A stretch of DNA of 64,000 nt from Allobosea robiniae (GCF_900102525.1 NZ_FNBZ01000002.1:186001-250000), one strand, 5' to 3'; numbered from the stretch's first letter, positions 50,126 through 60,169 are shown. Notes: generated by a model not told the origin, from the letters alone. Numbers and translations are program-made.

Positions 50126-50443
50126 CTATTGCGCCGCGAAGTGTTCTGGAGTCGGCAGGGGCTCCCAGGCCTCGCCGGAGCCGATCAGGCAACTCCTCCC
50201 GGTGGGGACGGTGGCGAGCAGGGTCCAACTGCCATTGGCCCCGACATAGAGCTCAAAGAGGACGCCGCTCTCGGCCAACCCACTGCCGATCATGCGTTCG
50301 CCGAAGGTTTCGCGAAGCTGGCCGGCGACATGGTCGCGATCGGCGCAGGGCGGGCCGCGCGGCGAGGGGTTCTGGGCGAGTACGGACGTCGCCAGCGTCG
50401 CGCCGGTCAAGCCCGCGATCATCAGGAATTTGCCGAGTGTCAT
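50126..50443 (-). CDS. Small secreted protein of unknown function
   Basis: A protein of 105 residues. The signal peptide runs MTLGKFLMIAGLTGATLATSVLAQ. The mature part has a cysteine early (RGPPCADRDHV) and one late (GRSCLIGSGEAW), which could pair. LRETFGERMIGSGLAESGVLFELY and GSWTLLATVPTGRSC are the conserved-looking stretches. This type of small protein is frequent in Hyphomicrobiales, but I know no function. Confidence 0.62.
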   Translation of the reverse strand: MTLGKFLMIAGLTGATLATSVLAQNPSPRGPPCADRDHVAGQLRETFGERMIGSGLAESGVLFELYVGANGSWTLLATVPTGRSCLIGSGEAWEPLPTPEHFAAQ

Positions 50444-50646
50444 GACCACCTCCCTGTCCGGAGGCAGCCGCTGGAGCGGCAGGATATCGGGAAGCCTTGC
50501 GGCTGCCCTGAACATTATCAATGTGGGAAGCGGCGAAACGCCGTTCAAGCGGTAGACCGACGTGGGGTTTACTCGATCAGGCGAAACAGCGCTCCCCTTG
50601 GCGCTGCTCCTGTCCTATACCGGGCCGCAAGCAATGCGGAGGCACC

Positions 50647-50934
50647 ATGTCTTTCTTCAAGTCGCTGTTCGGGGGCCGCAAGCCGGCCGAGGAGAAGCCC
50701 GCCGGCCCGGTCAAGACGATCGAGCACAATGGTTTCACGATCCATGCCACGCCCTACCAAGAGGCGGGCCAGTACCAGCTCTGCGGCGTCATCGAGAAGG
50801 TCGTCGACGGCGAGACGAAGAGCCATCGTTTCATCCGGGCCGACCGCTTTCCCGGACAGGCCGAGGCCGCCGACTTCACCTTGGTGAAGGGCCAGCAGAT
50901 CGTCGACATGGAAGGCGACCGCATCTTCCGCTGA
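50647..50934 (+). CDS. HlyU-family protein
   Basis: A protein of 95 residues matching the HlyU/DUF family: MSFFKSLFGGRK, HNGFTIHATPYQEAGQYQLCGVIEK and SHRFIRADRFPGQAEAADFTL. Vibrio HlyU is a transcription activator of haemolysin; alphaproteobacterial copies are small and of unknown role. One cysteine lies in the middle. The start at 50647 follows GGAGG with a 4-base gap. It stands divergent from the gene at 50126. Confidence 0.88.
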   Translation: MSFFKSLFGGRKPAEEKPAGPVKTIEHNGFTIHATPYQEAGQYQLCGVIEKVVDGETKSHRFIRADRFPGQAEAADFTLVKGQQIVDMEGDRIFR

Positions 50935-51062
50935 GCGGCTGATGCCGGGTGCCTGCCGCTGGCGCGCGGCAGGGCTGCCCCGCAGGCGCTTGCCCGGCGG
51001 ATTCCAGTCGCTAAAGCTGCCCGGAGAAGAGCCATCTCCCAAGATATGGCCGCCGAGGAAGC

Positions 51063-52298
51063 ATGTCCCAGGACGCCGACCGCTACCAACCCGATTCGTC
51101 CTATGCCTGGCTGAGGCTTGCCGTCGCATTGCTGGTCGGCACGATCGCCTGCGTCGGTTCCTGGTCGGTCGTCGTCGTGCTGCCGGCGATGCAGGGCGAG
51201 TTCGATACGCTGCGGGCTGGGGCCTCGCTGCCCTATACCTTCGCCATGCTCGGCTTCGGCGCCGGCAACATCATCATGGGCCGGGTCGCGGACCGCTACG
51301 GCATCATGGTGCCGATCGTGATGGGTGCCTTCCTGCTTGCGGCTGGCTATGCCGCAGCGGCGATGTCGCATTCGCTCTGGCAGTTCGCACTCGCGCATGG
51401 GTTGCTGATCGGCATGGGCAGCGCCGCCGGCTTCTCGCCGCTGATCTCGGATCTGTCGCACTGGTTCCGCAAGCATCGTGGCCTCGCCGTCGTCTGCGGC
51501 GCGTCCGGCAGCTATCTCGCCGGCGTGTTCTGGCCGCAGATCATCACCTGGGGCGTGGCCAACCATGGCTGGCGCGCGACCCATTTCGGCATTGCTGTCG
51601 TCACGCTGGTGGTGCTGCTGCCGCTCGCGCCGTTCTTCCGGCGCCAACCGACCGCTGCGACCATGGCCGCGGCAGAGGCGAGCAGCGCCGGGGCGCGCGG
51701 CGATCTCGGCCTCAGCGCCGGCCAGCTCCAGCTCCTGCTCTGCGTCGCGGGCTTCGCCTGCTGTGTCGCCATGGCGATGCCGCAGGTCCATATCGTCGCC
51801 TATTGCGGTGATCTCGGTTACGGCGTGGCGCGCGGCGCCGAGATGCTCTCGCTGATGATGCTGCTCGGCATCGTCAGCCGCATCGGCTCGGGCTTCGTCG
51901 CGGACCGGATCGGCGGCGCGGCGACGCTGGCGCTGGGCTCGCTGATGCAGGGCGTGGCGCTGTTCCTCTATCTCTGGTTCGACGGCCTGCAGTCGCTCTA
52001 TGTCGTCAGCGGCATCTTCGGTCTGTTCCAGGGCGGCATCGTGCCGATGTACGCCGTCGTCATCCGCGAATACCTCCCGGCCAAGCAGGCCGGCATCCGG
52101 ATCGGGCTGGTGATGTCGGTGACCGTGCTCGGCATGGCCTTCGGCGGCTATCTCTCGGGCGTGATCTTCGACTATTTCAGCTCGTACCGGATGGCGTTCC
52201 TCAACGGGCTCGCCTGGAACCTCGTCAATCTCAGCATCGTCTGCTGGCTGATGCTGCGGGCGCGCCGATCGATGCCGCCACTTCAGGTCGCGGGCTGA
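51063..52298 (+). CDS. MFS transporter (YbfB/YjiJ-like)
   Basis: A 411-residue membrane protein with about twelve hydrophobic segments: AWLRLAVALLVGTIACVGSWSVVVVL is the first and FAMLGFGAGNIIMGRVADRYGI carries the family motif A (GRVADRYG). The substrate is not known. The end overlaps the convergent VOC gene by 16 bases. It has no close regulatory gene. Confidence 0.9.
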   Translation: MSQDADRYQPDSSYAWLRLAVALLVGTIACVGSWSVVVVLPAMQGEFDTLRAGASLPYTFAMLGFGAGNIIMGRVADRYGIMVPIVMGAFLLAAGYAAAAMSHSLWQFALAHGLLIGMGSAAGFSPLISDLSHWFRKHRGLAVVCGASGSYLAGVFWPQIITWGVANHGWRATHFGIAVVTLVVLLPLAPFFRRQPTAATMAAAEASSAGARGDLGLSAGQLQLLLCVAGFACCVAMAMPQVHIVAYCGDLGYGVARGAEMLSLMMLLGIVSRIGSGFVADRIGGAATLALGSLMQGVALFLYLWFDGLQSLYVVSGIFGLFQGGIVPMYAVVIREYLPAKQAGIRIGLVMSVTVLGMAFGGYLSGVIFDYFSSYRMAFLNGLAWNLVNLSIVCWLMLRARRSMPPLQVAG

Positions 52299-52720
52299 GA
52301 AGGGCGATAGGTGCCAAAGCACCAGACGTGGCCCTCGGGGTCCTTGCAAATGAAGTCGCGGCTGCCATAGGGCTGGTCGGTCGGCTCCATGCAGATCTGG
52401 GCGCCGGCCTTGCGAGCGCGTTCACAGCGTGCGTCGATATCGTCGGTGGCGATATAGGGCGAGGCGGTGGTGCCGCCGAGCTCGGCCGGGCGCGAGACAA
52501 GCTTGCCGAATTCGTTGCCCTCGGACGAACCGAGCATGACGAAGCTCGCCCCCATCCTGAGTTCGCCATGGAGGAGCGTCCTGCCGTCCTCCGAATAATA
52601 GGCAGCGTGCTTCTCGAAACCGAAGGCCTCGATCAGCCAGTCATACATGCGCGGTGCATCGGCATAGCGCAGCGAGATGATGATCATGGGCTCGGGTTTG
52701 GACGCATTGGCGCTGGGCAT
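52283..52720 (-). CDS. VOC-family glyoxalase/dioxygenase-like protein
   Basis: A protein of 145 residues with two beta-alpha-beta-beta-beta units. MIIISLRYADAPRMYDWLIEAFGFEKHAAYYS starts the first unit, and PEGHVWCFGTYRP ends the second. This is the layout of a single-domain VOC protein of the PhnB type. The metal site may be degenerate. It overlaps the MFS gene end by 16 bases, convergently. Confidence 0.88.
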   Translation of the reverse strand: MPSANASKPEPMIIISLRYADAPRMYDWLIEAFGFEKHAAYYSEDGRTLLHGELRMGASFVMLGSSEGNEFGKLVSRPAELGGTTASPYIATDDIDARCERARKAGAQICMEPTDQPYGSRDFICKDPEGHVWCFGTYRPSQPAT

Positions 52721-52856
52721 GGCATGAATCCCTGTTCGCGAGGCTTGCCGCGATTGTCGGCGAGATGGCCGGGCAGTGCAAAGCGCCCGCTTGCGTGTCC
52801 ACCATGGCGCCAGCATCATCGGCTGAGCGGATTCCCCGCCTGCCTGAAGGACGCCC

Positions 52857-53264
52857 ATGAGCCCTGCCACTGACGGACCCGAGGAAGCGCCGCGCGGGAC
52901 GCTGACCGTGCGCACCATCGCCATGCCGGGCGATACTAACGCCAATGGCGATATCTTCGGCGGCTGGGTGATGTCGCGGATGGACCAGGCGGGCGGCATC
53001 GCAGGCGTCGACCAGGCGCAGGGGCGCGTCGTCACCATCGCGGTCGAGGCCATGACCTTCATCCGGCCGGTCAAGGTCGGCGACGTGCTGAGCGTCTATA
53101 CCGAGATCGAATCCATCGGGCGGACCTCGATGAAGATCCATGTCGAGGCCTGGGCCAAGCGCTTCCGCACGACGCTGCACGAGAAGGTCACCGACGCCAC
53201 CTTCACCTTCGTGGCGATCGACGAGGAAGGGCGGCCCCGGCCGGTGCCGAGAGGATCGGCCTGA
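52857..53264 (+). CDS. Acyl-CoA thioesterase (YciA-type hotdog)
   Basis: A protein of 135 residues. GDTNANGDIFGGWVMSRMDQAGG is the active-site signature of the YciA branch, and VAVEAMTFIRPVKVGDVLSVY a second conserved strand. It hydrolyses acyl-CoA thioesters in the cytoplasm. The start ATG at 52857 is well placed. It diverges from the VOC gene and lies 411 bases before the chemoreceptor gene. Confidence 0.94.
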   Translation: MSPATDGPEEAPRGTLTVRTIAMPGDTNANGDIFGGWVMSRMDQAGGIAGVDQAQGRVVTIAVEAMTFIRPVKVGDVLSVYTEIESIGRTSMKIHVEAWAKRFRTTLHEKVTDATFTFVAIDEEGRPRPVPRGSA

Positions 53265-53675
53265 ATATTCGGCCCGATCCTCCCGGCTGTTTGATCGTGC
53301 ATCGGCTTTTCGAAAAAACCGCGCTCCACTTTCGGGCCGATGCTCCCCTCAGAAGGTTGACGGGATTTAACCTCCCCTAACGTCAGATGAATCCCGCGAC
53401 TGTCGGAGTGATTCAAAAGAATCCACTTTTAAGCGTTCTTTAAGCGCAATTGGAGGATGCTGCGCTCCAGACCGGGGGTACGCCTCGGCCGGGGGACTTC
53501 CATGGCCTTTCGACGCTGCATGCGGACCCAACCGCCTGGCTCATATGCCGGGGGAGGGAGGGGATTCGCGCATCAGTCTGATGATCGAGGCCGGTTCAGG
53601 GTGAACCTGAGCGGGGAATTCTTCCCGTTTTCCGAGCTCCTCTCCAGCGTTGCGTGAATTCCGGAGTACGACTTC
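53265..53675. other. 411-base intergenic region upstream of the chemoreceptor
   Basis: No gene is supported. It holds a TTAA-N7-TTAA pair (53429-53443), TTAACCTCCCC near 53370, a TGGAG/CTCCA stem near 53450 and a GC-rich leader. A 66-residue frame at 53457 has no family match or ribosome binding site and looks random. Confidence 0.55.
53429..53443. promoter_or_regulatory. CtrA-like site upstream of the chemoreceptor
   Basis: TTAA at 53429-53432, then exactly 7 bases, then TTAA at 53440-53443: the spacing of the CtrA consensus TTAA-N7-TTAAC, except that G follows the second half. CtrA controls motility and chemotaxis in this group, which makes the match plausible. Confidence 0.4.
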
Positions 53676-56081
53676 ATGACGAAAGCCAAGCCCGCGCGTG
53701 AGGGCAAGCCGCTGCGGATCGGTATCGCGCCACGCATCTACGCCGCTCTCGGCGTGATGACGGCGCTGACCATCGTCTCATCCTCGGTCGCCTGGTTCTC
53801 CTATAACAGCGTCGACCATACGGTCGACGACCTGGTCGGTCAGAAGATGCCCGTCGTGGAACTCGCGCTTGAGCTCTCGCAGGCGGCGACGCAGTCGACT
53901 GCACTGGCGGCGCGCTTCAGCGAAGTATCGACCCTCCAGCAGCGCGCGGCCCTGACCGGCGAGCTCGACAGCGTCGAGGCGCGCCAGCTGGAGCTGCTGC
54001 GGCGCATCGCCGAGCAGGGCAAGGTCGACAAGTCCAAGCCGCAATCGGCGATCGACGACCTGGCGCGGCAGATCAACGACATCAACGACCTGACGGGAGA
54101 GCGGCTGCGCAACGCCGCCGACACCGCCACTGCGCTGGCCGCCCTGTCCAAGGCTCGCGAAGGTTTCAGCGCCATGGCCGATTTCGAGACGGCTGACGCC
54201 CAGTTCAACGTCAAGATGAACATCACCAGCGCGGCGCAGCTCAGCGGCGCCGAATTCGATGCCGCCCTGTCCAAGGTGCTGGACAAGGATCTGTCCTCGC
54301 TCCAGACCGCCCAGGCGCTCCAGCTCCAGATCAGCGAGACCGTCGGCCTGCTGCGCGAGATCTCCCAGGTCGACAGCACCGAGAAGCTCGAGTTCGCCAA
54401 GTCGCGCCTGAAGGCCCAGCTCGGCCAGGTTCGCGGCCTCCTGACGGCAGCGGACATGCTGCAGGCCAACCCGGCGCGCGGGCAGGCGGTCAGCGCCGTG
54501 ACCGATCTCGGCGAGGGCGCCAGCGGCCTGGTTGCCATCCGCGAGCGCGATCTTGCGACGCAAGCCGCTATCGTCGCCGGGCTGAAGAATCTCGACCAGG
54601 CGGCGCAGAAGGTTCGCCGCGAAGTCGGCGAGCTGGTGACGGCTGCCCGTGGTGGCGCCATCGCCGGGCGCGACTCGACCAAAGCCCTGATCGAGCGGAG
54701 CGAGCTCACGCTCGCCGCCATCGGCATCGGCGCGCTGCTGATCGCGCTCGCGCTGTCCTTCTTCTTCGTCCGCCCGATGATCATCGGGCGCCTCAACCGG
54801 CTCTGGGCTGCGACCCGTGCGATCGCCGATGGCGCGCTGGAGACGGTGGTCGATACCAAGGGCAATGACGAGATCTCCGACATCTCGAAGAGCGTCCTGC
54901 TGTTCCGCGACAATGCGGTGGCGCTGCGTGCCGCCGAGCTCGCCAAGGTCGAGGACGAGGCGCGGGCGCAGGAGCAGCGCCGCGAGATGATGCGCGAGCT
55001 GGGCGAGGCCTTCGGCGTCGTCGTCGCGGCCGCCGCGGCCGGCGACTTCACTCAGCGCGTCGCCGCGCAGTTCGCCGACCCCGAGCTCAATGCGCTCGCC
55101 GGTTCGGTCAACACGCTGCTGGAGACGGTCCAGACCGGCCTGCTCGAGACCTGCGACGTGCTGGCAGAACTCTCGGCCGGCCATCTCTCGACCCGGATCG
55201 AGGGGATGTATCAGGGCGCCTTCGCCGAGCTCAAGGACGGCACCAATGCGCTGGCCGAAGAGTTCGAGAGCACGCTCGCCCGCCTGGCCGAGACGGTTAC
55301 CGCCGTCCGCAGCGCGACCAGCGAGATCCTCGACGGCGTCACCGATCTCGCCGAGCGCACCAGCGAGGAGAGCAATGCCGTCTCGATGGCGACCAACCAG
55401 CTCGGCGCCTTCGCCGGCACCGTGAAGAAGACCGCGAGCGAGGCGGCCCAGGCGACCGGCATGGCGCAGGGCGCGGAAGAGCGTGCGCAGCAGGGCGAGA
55501 AGGTCGTGGCCTCGGCGCTGGAAGCGATGCAGCGCATCCGCCAGTCCTCGAGCAAGATTTCCGAGGTCATCGCGATGATCGACGAGATCGCTTTCCAGAC
55601 CAACCTGCTGGCGCTCAACGCAGCGGTCGAGGCGGCGCGTGCCGGCGATGCCGGCAAGGGCTTCGCTGTGGTCGCGACCGAGGTGCGCAGCCTCGCCAAG
55701 CGCTCGGCCGATGCCTCGAACGACGTCAAGAAGCTGGTCGAGGCGGCGCATGGCGACGTCAAGGTCGGCGTCGGCCTGGTCGAGGAGACCTCCGCGATGT
55801 TCGGCGCGATCGTCTCCTCGGTGAACGAGCTGACCGGGCTGATGAACGGCATCTCGCAGACCGCCCGCAGCCAGGCGAGCGACGTCTCGGCGATCAACAC
55901 CGAGATCGACGGCATCGGCACGATGGCGCACCAGAACGCCGCTCTGGTCGAGGAGACGAACGCTGCGCTCGCCCTGACGGACGAGCAGACGCGGGCGCTG
56001 ACCGAGCATATCGGCCGCTTCACCTTCCGGCAGAGCCAAGCGGCCGAGCATGACGAACGCGAGGTCCCCGCCGCGGCATAA
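53676..56081 (+). CDS. Methyl-accepting chemotaxis protein
   Basis: An 801-residue transducer. A short cytoplasmic tail is followed by a first membrane helix (residues about 20-45), a long periplasmic region of about 300 mostly helical residues, a second helix near 345-370 ([20 protein letters not shown]), HAMP ([31 protein letters not shown]), a second HAMP-like stretch and a signalling domain whose hairpin tip [23 protein letters not shown] contacts CheA and CheW. Ends with a non-conserved tail, no NWETF-like motif. The periplasmic ligand is unknown. GGAG lies 9 bases before the ATG. Confidence 0.95.
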   Translation: MTKAKPAREGKPLRIGIAPRIYAALGVMTALTIVSSSVAWFSYNSVDHTVDDLVGQKMPVVELALELSQAATQSTALAARFSEVSTLQQRAALTGELDSVEARQLELLRRIAEQGKVDKSKPQSAIDDLARQINDINDLTGERLRNAADTATALAALSKAREGFSAMADFETADAQFNVKMNITSAAQLSGAEFDAALSKVLDKDLSSLQTAQALQLQISETVGLLREISQVDSTEKLEFAKSRLKAQLGQVRGLLTAADMLQANPARGQAVSAVTDLGEGASGLVAIRERDLATQAAIVAGLKNLDQAAQKVRREVGELVTAARGGAIAGRDSTKALIERSELTLAAIGIGALLIALALSFFFVRPMIIGRLNRLWAATRAIADGALETVVDTKGNDEISDISKSVLLFRDNAVALRAAELAKVEDEARAQEQRREMMRELGEAFGVVVAAAAAGDFTQRVAAQFADPELNALAGSVNTLLETVQTGLLETCDVLAELSAGHLSTRIEGMYQGAFAELKDGTNALAEEFESTLARLAETVTAVRSATSEILDGVTDLAERTSEESNAVSMATNQLGAFAGTVKKTASEAAQATGMAQGAEERAQQGEKVVASALEAMQRIRQSSSKISEVIAMIDEIAFQTNLLALNAAVEAARAGDAGKGFAVVATEVRSLAKRSADASNDVKKLVEAAHGDVKVGVGLVEETSAMFGAIVSSVNELTGLMNGISQTARSQASDVSAINTEIDGIGTMAHQNAALVEETNAALALTDEQTRALTEHIGRFTFRQSQAAEHDEREVPAAA

Positions 56082-56121
56082 TGTGCGCGATTGGAGCGAT
56101 CCCGCTCCCATGAACGCAACA

Positions 56122-56150
56122 GGGCCTCCCGGTCGACCGGGAGGCCCTTT
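56122..56150 (+). terminator. Terminator of the chemoreceptor gene
   Basis: GGGCCTCCCGG (56122-56132) pairs perfectly with CCGGGAGGCCC (56137-56147) over TCGA, then TTT. It closes the chemoreceptor transcript ahead of the tRNA. Confidence 0.85.
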
Positions 56151-56206
56151 CGATTCCGGCTGCATGTGCCTTGCTTGCCGGGCGGCGGCGATGCTAGGCG
56201 AAGAGC

Positions 56207-56282
56207 GGGCCGGTAGCTCAATGGTTAGAGCTCGCTGCTCATAACAGCGCCGGTGCCGGTTCGAGTCCGGCCCGGCCCACCA
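56207..56282 (+). tRNA. tRNA with CAT anticodon (Met elongator or Ile2)
   Basis: A full 76-base cloverleaf: acceptor GGGCCGG pairs with CCGGCCC, D-stem GCTC/GAGC, anticodon stem CGCTG/CAGCG around the loop CTCATAA, T-stem GCCGG/CCGGC with TTCGAGT, discriminator A and an encoded CCA. The anticodon CAT is shared by elongator tRNA-Met and by tRNA-Ile2, where C34 is modified to lysidine. The loop CTCATAA does not separate them, and the GGGCC/GGCCC end with A73 fits Ile2 at least as well as Met. Confidence 0.93.
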
Positions 56283-56372
56283 TCTTTTTCCCAACCATTT
56301 GATTTCGCTTCCTTGCCCGTCGGTGCGGGAACAAGCGTTCGGCTTTGGTGCGGGAAACGGCCATGACGGTGG

Positions 56373-58211
56373 TCAGCGATTGACGTCGAGCCGCGGTGCC
56401 GCTCTCCAGAGCATGGCGGCTCCCAGCAGGGCGGCGCCGATCGAGGCGGCGAAGACCGCAATCTTGGCGGCGGCGAAATCGCCGGGATCGGCGAAGGCCT
56501 GGCCGGCGATGAACAGCGACATGGTGAAGCCGATGCCGGCAAGTGCGCTCGCGCCGGCAAGCTGCAGCCAGGAATACTCCGCCGGCTTCACCGCGACGCC
56601 GAGGCGGACGGCCAGTGCGGTGGCGCCGAGCATGCCGAGCGGCTTGCCGAGCACGAGCCCTGCCACGATCGCGAGCAGCAGCATCCCGCGGCCTTCGAGG
56701 ACATCGGGCGCGATGACGACGCCGGCATTGGCGAGAGCGAAGAGCGGCAGCACCAGATAGCTCGAGCGGGCGCCGGCGTGCCGGAGCAGGCGGTCGGCCG
56801 GCGATTCCAGGCGATCATGGATCGCGTCGAGCGCGCGCAGGGCCGGGGTCGAGGGGCCGTGCCGCAGGACCTCGGCACCATGGGCCGCTTCCGCCAGCAT
56901 GATCGAATTGGCCTGGGCGGTGAGCGCGGTGAGATCGGCTGGCGGGCGCGTCGGAATGAACAGCGCCAGCACGACGCCGGCCAGCGTCGCATGCAAGCCT
57001 CCGGCATAGACGCAGAGCCAGAGCGCGATGCCGATCAGCGCATAGGGCGCGACGCGATAGATATGCGAGCGGTTGAGCGCTGCAAGCCCGCCCGTCAGGA
57101 CCAGCGCGGCCAGCAGGTAGCCGAGCTGGAGCTTGCCCGAATAGAACAGCGCCACCACGATGATCGCGCCGATATCGTCGACGATGGCCGCGGCGGTGAG
57201 GAAGATGCGCAGCTCGATCGGCACCCGCGAGCCCATCATGACAATGATCGCGATCGCGAAGGCCGTGTCTGTCGCCATCGGCACGCCCCAGCCATGCGAC
57301 CAGGGGCCGCCGGGCAGGACGAGCATGTAGAGCGCCGCCGGCACCACCATGCCGCCGACCGCGCCGGCGATCGGCAGCGCTGCGGAGCGCCGGCCGGCGA
57401 GATGCCCGACGGTGAACTCGCGCTTGATCTCCAGCCCGACGACCAGGAAGAAGATCGTCAGCAGGCCGTCATTGACCCAGTGCTGGAGCGACATCCCGAA
57501 GCGGGCCTCGCCGAAGGACAGCGCCAGCTCGCGATGCCAGAACGCCTCGAAGCCCGGCCCCAGCGGCGAATTGGTCAGCGCGATCGCGAGGATCGTCGCG
57601 AGCAGGAGCAGGATGCCGGCCGAGGGCCCCCAGCTGGCGAAATCGAGTGCTGCGGCCCGGAAGCGGTGGCCGAGCGTCCCCAGCATCGCATCGAGGAAGG
57701 AGCTTTCATCCCAGGGGCCATCATAACGCCGCTCGTTGATGAAGAAGCTCGGCGTGAAGCGCACGCCGCTGGCATGGGAGCTGGCGATGTCGGCTTCGAC
57801 GCGTGCCGCGGCCCGTTGCGCGTCGGTGGCGTCGTGCTCGGGGTCGATATCCGCAAGGCCGAGATCGCGCGCGACCGCCTCGAGATCCTCTTCGGTCAGA
57901 ACCTGGGAGCGGGTCATCAGCTTGACATGCGCGTCCCAGAACTGCTCGGCGGTCGCTGCGCGTTCGACGAGGGCGGCGGCGCGTAGTGCGATGTCGCTGC
58001 CGGTCAGGGGCCGATGGCGGAAGACGTAGCGCAGGCGCTCGCCGAGCTGGTCGCGGACCTCGGCAATGCGCTCATTGGCGGCGCGGCAATAGGGGCAGGC
58101 ATAGCTGCCATATTCAACGAGCGTGATCTGGGCGAGGCCGGGGCCGAGGATGTGATCGATCCTATCATCGACCGAGCGGTCGAGGCGGTTGGCAATCGCG
58201 GCCTCGGACAT
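56373..58211 (-). CDS. nhaA: DsbA-like domain fused to Na+/H+ antiporter NhaA
   Basis: A 612-residue fusion. Residues 1-190 form a thioredoxin/DsbA-like domain with the redox motif Cys39-Pro-Tyr-Cys42 in [16 protein letters not shown] and a second block [18 protein letters not shown]. The rest is NhaA with [58 protein letters not shown] containing the aspartate pair of the ion site, and [13 protein letters not shown]. It exchanges sodium for protons across the inner membrane. The fusion is known in some actinobacteria and proteobacteria. No signal peptide precedes the redox domain, so it may lie in the cytoplasm. Confidence 0.93.
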   Translation of the reverse strand: MSEAAIANRLDRSVDDRIDHILGPGLAQITLVEYGSYACPYCRAANERIAEVRDQLGERLRYVFRHRPLTGSDIALRAAALVERAATAEQFWDAHVKLMTRSQVLTEEDLEAVARDLGLADIDPEHDATDAQRAAARVEADIASSHASGVRFTPSFFINERRYDGPWDESSFLDAMLGTLGHRFRAAALDFASWGPSAGILLLLATILAIALTNSPLGPGFEAFWHRELALSFGEARFGMSLQHWVNDGLLTIFFLVVGLEIKREFTVGHLAGRRSAALPIAGAVGGMVVPAALYMLVLPGGPWSHGWGVPMATDTAFAIAIIVMMGSRVPIELRIFLTAAAIVDDIGAIIVVALFYSGKLQLGYLLAALVLTGGLAALNRSHIYRVAPYALIGIALWLCVYAGGLHATLAGVVLALFIPTRPPADLTALTAQANSIMLAEAAHGAEVLRHGPSTPALRALDAIHDRLESPADRLLRHAGARSSYLVLPLFALANAGVVIAPDVLEGRGMLLLAIVAGLVLGKPLGMLGATALAVRLGVAVKPAEYSWLQLAGASALAGIGFTMSLFIAGQAFADPGDFAAAKIAVFAASIGAALLGAAMLWRAAPRLDVNR

Positions 58212-58371
58212 CCCTGTGGTCCCCTTTCTTCGACGAAAGCCGCCTGCCGCCTGGGTGCGGCCTTCCGGGCAAACCGATCCTGCCCATGGTAGCCACAATC
58301 GGGAAGATGCGTCAGCATCGGGTTTGGCCGCGCCGGCCGTCGGTCGGGCCGTTGGGCGCGAGGGAGCAACG

Positions 58372-58926
58372 ATGACACGCCTTCTGGGAATTTCCGGCAG
58401 CCTGAGACAGGCGTCTTTCAATACCGGCCTGCTGCGGGCCGCAACGGAACTCACGCTCGACGGCGCGACCCTGCTGGCCGGCAGCATAGAGGGCATTCCG
58501 CTCTATAACGGCGACGACGAGCGGGAGCAGGGGATACCGCCCGCGGTGCAGGCGCTGAAGCAGCAATTGGCGGCGGCCGATGGCCTGCTGCTGTTCACGC
58601 CGGAATACAACAACTCATTGCCGGGCGTGTTCAAGAACGCGATCGACTGGCTGACGCGGCCGGCCTCCGATATCGGGCCGCTGTTCGGCGGCAAGCCGGT
58701 CGCCGTGCTCGGCGCCTCTCCGGGCGGCTTCGGGACGATCCTGGCACAGGATGCCTGGCTGCCGGTGCTGCGCACCCTCGGGACCCGGCCCTGGTTCGAG
58801 GGCCGGCTGATGGTGTCGCGGGCGCAGAGCGTCTTCGACGCCGAAGGCAACCTGACCGACGAGACCACGCGTCAGCGTCTCGCGCAGTTCATCGCGGGTT
58901 TCGCCGCCTTCGCCGCCGGGCGCTGA
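58372..58926 (+). CDS. NAD(P)H-dependent FMN reductase (second copy)
   Basis: A protein of 184 residues with the family signatures [21 protein letters not shown] for the flavin phosphate, [24 protein letters not shown], and [16 protein letters not shown]. It probably reduces FMN, quinones or similar compounds. The start at 58372 follows GGGAGC. It diverges from the NhaA-type gene over 160 bases. The paralogue at 19336 differs clearly, so it is not a recent duplicate. Confidence 0.93.
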   Translation: MTRLLGISGSLRQASFNTGLLRAATELTLDGATLLAGSIEGIPLYNGDDEREQGIPPAVQALKQQLAAADGLLLFTPEYNNSLPGVFKNAIDWLTRPASDIGPLFGGKPVAVLGASPGGFGTILAQDAWLPVLRTLGTRPWFEGRLMVSRAQSVFDAEGNLTDETTRQRLAQFIAGFAAFAAGR

Positions 58927-59043
58927 GCCGCTGTCAGGAAGCGCGGCGCGAAAGCCAGTCCGCGGCCAGGTCGATCGACGGCCCCAGGGGCGGACGGCTG
59001 ATCGAGGTGCTGCCGGATTGGGCACCGTGATGAACGATCGAGA

Positions 59044-59083
59044 CCCAGGAGCGTGATGGCTTGAGGGCTCATACGCTCCTGGG
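59044..59083. terminator. Perfect 11-base inverted repeat between convergent genes
   Basis: CCCAGGAGCGT (59044-59054) pairs perfectly with ACGCTCCTGGG (59073-59083) around 18 bases. It lies between the FMN reductase gene and the dioxygenase gene and may terminate the former. No T tract follows. Confidence 0.5.
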
Positions 59084-59093
59084 CCGGGTGTGG

Positions 59094-59116
59094 CGCGCGT
59101 CCGCTCGGGACGCGCG
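59094..59116 (-). terminator. Hairpin after the dioxygenase gene
   Basis: CGCGCGTCC (59094-59102) pairs perfectly with GGACGCGCG (59108-59116) over a 5-base loop, directly after the stop codon of the dioxygenase gene on the minus strand. No T tract follows. Confidence 0.5.
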
Positions 59117-59119
59117 GGA

Positions 59120-60073
59120 TCAGGCGAGCGGCTTGAGGTTGGCCTCGATCCGCGCCCGCTGCGCCTCGAGGAAGGGCGGCAGCGCCAGTCGCTCGCCGAG
59201 CGTTTCCAGCGGCTCATCGACCGCGAAGCCTGGTCCATCGGTGGCGATCTCGAACAGGTTGCCACCCGGCTCGCGGAAATAGAGCGACCGGAAATAGTAG
59301 CGCTCGACTTCGCCGCTGGAGGGAACCCGGTTTTCAGCCAGGCGACGGGACCACGCGTTCATGCCTTCGAGATCCGGAGTCCGGAAGGCGACGTGATGGA
59401 CGCCACCCGCACCCTGCCGAGCGATGGGCAAGCCAGGCTGGACCGCAACGTGCAACTCCGCGGCCGGGCCACCTTCGCCCATCGTGAAGACATGCACCTC
59501 GCCTGCGCCGTCGGGCGAGGCGTAGCTGCGTTCGCGGCGCATGTTCATGACCTGCGTCAGCACGGCTTCGGTCGGACCGAGCTCGGGCACGCTGATCGTG
59601 ATCGGGCCGAGCCCCCGGATCTGGTGTTCTGCCGGGACGGGGCTGCCCGACCAGGCATGAGCCTCGCCCGTGCCGCTGTCATCGATGAAGCGCAGACGCT
59701 GCCCTTCCGGGTCTTCGGCGTCGAAGGACGCCCTGCCATCCAGCAGCGCCACGTCGGTTTTGGCGTAGCCGCCGGCCGAAAGGCGCTCGTGCCAGAAATT
59801 CAGCGCGGTCTCGCCGGCGACGCGCAATCCTGTGCGCGAGATCGAATGCGTACCGCGCCGTTCGGGCGCTGCCGGCCAGTCGAAGAAGGTGATGTCGGTG
59901 CCGGGGCTCGCCTGCCCGTCGGCGTAGAACAGGTGATAGGCCGAGGTATCGTCCTGGTTCACCGTCTTCTTGACGAGGCGCAGGCCGAGCGTGTCGGTAT
60001 AGAAGCGCTTGTTGCCCGGTGCGTCGGCGGTGATCGCCGTCAGATGATGGATGCCGCTGAGTTGAAGAGCCAT
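59120..60073 (-). CDS. Ring-cleaving dioxygenase, MhqO-like (VOC superfamily)
   Basis: A 317-residue protein with two tandem VOC domains. The metal ligands are visible as the histidine in [19 protein letters not shown], the histidine in [15 protein letters not shown] and the glutamate in [14 protein letters not shown]. MhqO-type enzymes open hydroquinone-like rings and are induced by quinones. MALQLSG at 60073 is the likely start. An inverted repeat at 60151 could be the operator of a quinone-sensing repressor encoded elsewhere. Confidence 0.92.
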   Translation of the reverse strand: MALQLSGIHHLTAITADAPGNKRFYTDTLGLRLVKKTVNQDDTSAYHLFYADGQASPGTDITFFDWPAAPERRGTHSISRTGLRVAGETALNFWHERLSAGGYAKTDVALLDGRASFDAEDPEGQRLRFIDDSGTGEAHAWSGSPVPAEHQIRGLGPITISVPELGPTEAVLTQVMNMRRERSYASPDGAGEVHVFTMGEGGPAAELHVAVQPGLPIARQGAGGVHHVAFRTPDLEGMNAWSRRLAENRVPSSGEVERYYFRSLYFREPGGNLFEIATDGPGFAVDEPLETLGERLALPPFLEAQRARIEANLKPLA

Positions 60074-60150
60074 GATCGTCCCTTTCTGGTTTCTCCTGCC
60101 TGATATCGAGGCGCCGGCTTGGCTCGGTAGGGGATGATTCAAGAACGGGT

Positions 60151-60169
60151 TGTTCGATAAACGCGAACA
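60151..60169. promoter_or_regulatory. Inverted repeat upstream of the dioxygenase gene
   Basis: TGTTCG (60151-60156), a 7-base centre, and CGAACA (60164-60169) make a perfect palindrome 78 bases upstream of the dioxygenase start. It is a candidate operator for a MarR-type quinone sensor. Not shared with other places I inspected. Confidence 0.4.

Noticed and set aside
53457-53657. 66-codon frame before the chemoreceptor
   Set aside because: No family, no ribosome binding site, and composition like random GC-rich DNA; treated as leader.
53778-56294. Open frame of 838 codons on the minus strand across the chemoreceptor
   Set aside because: It is the antisense shadow of the chemoreceptor. Composition is biased and no motif is recognisable.
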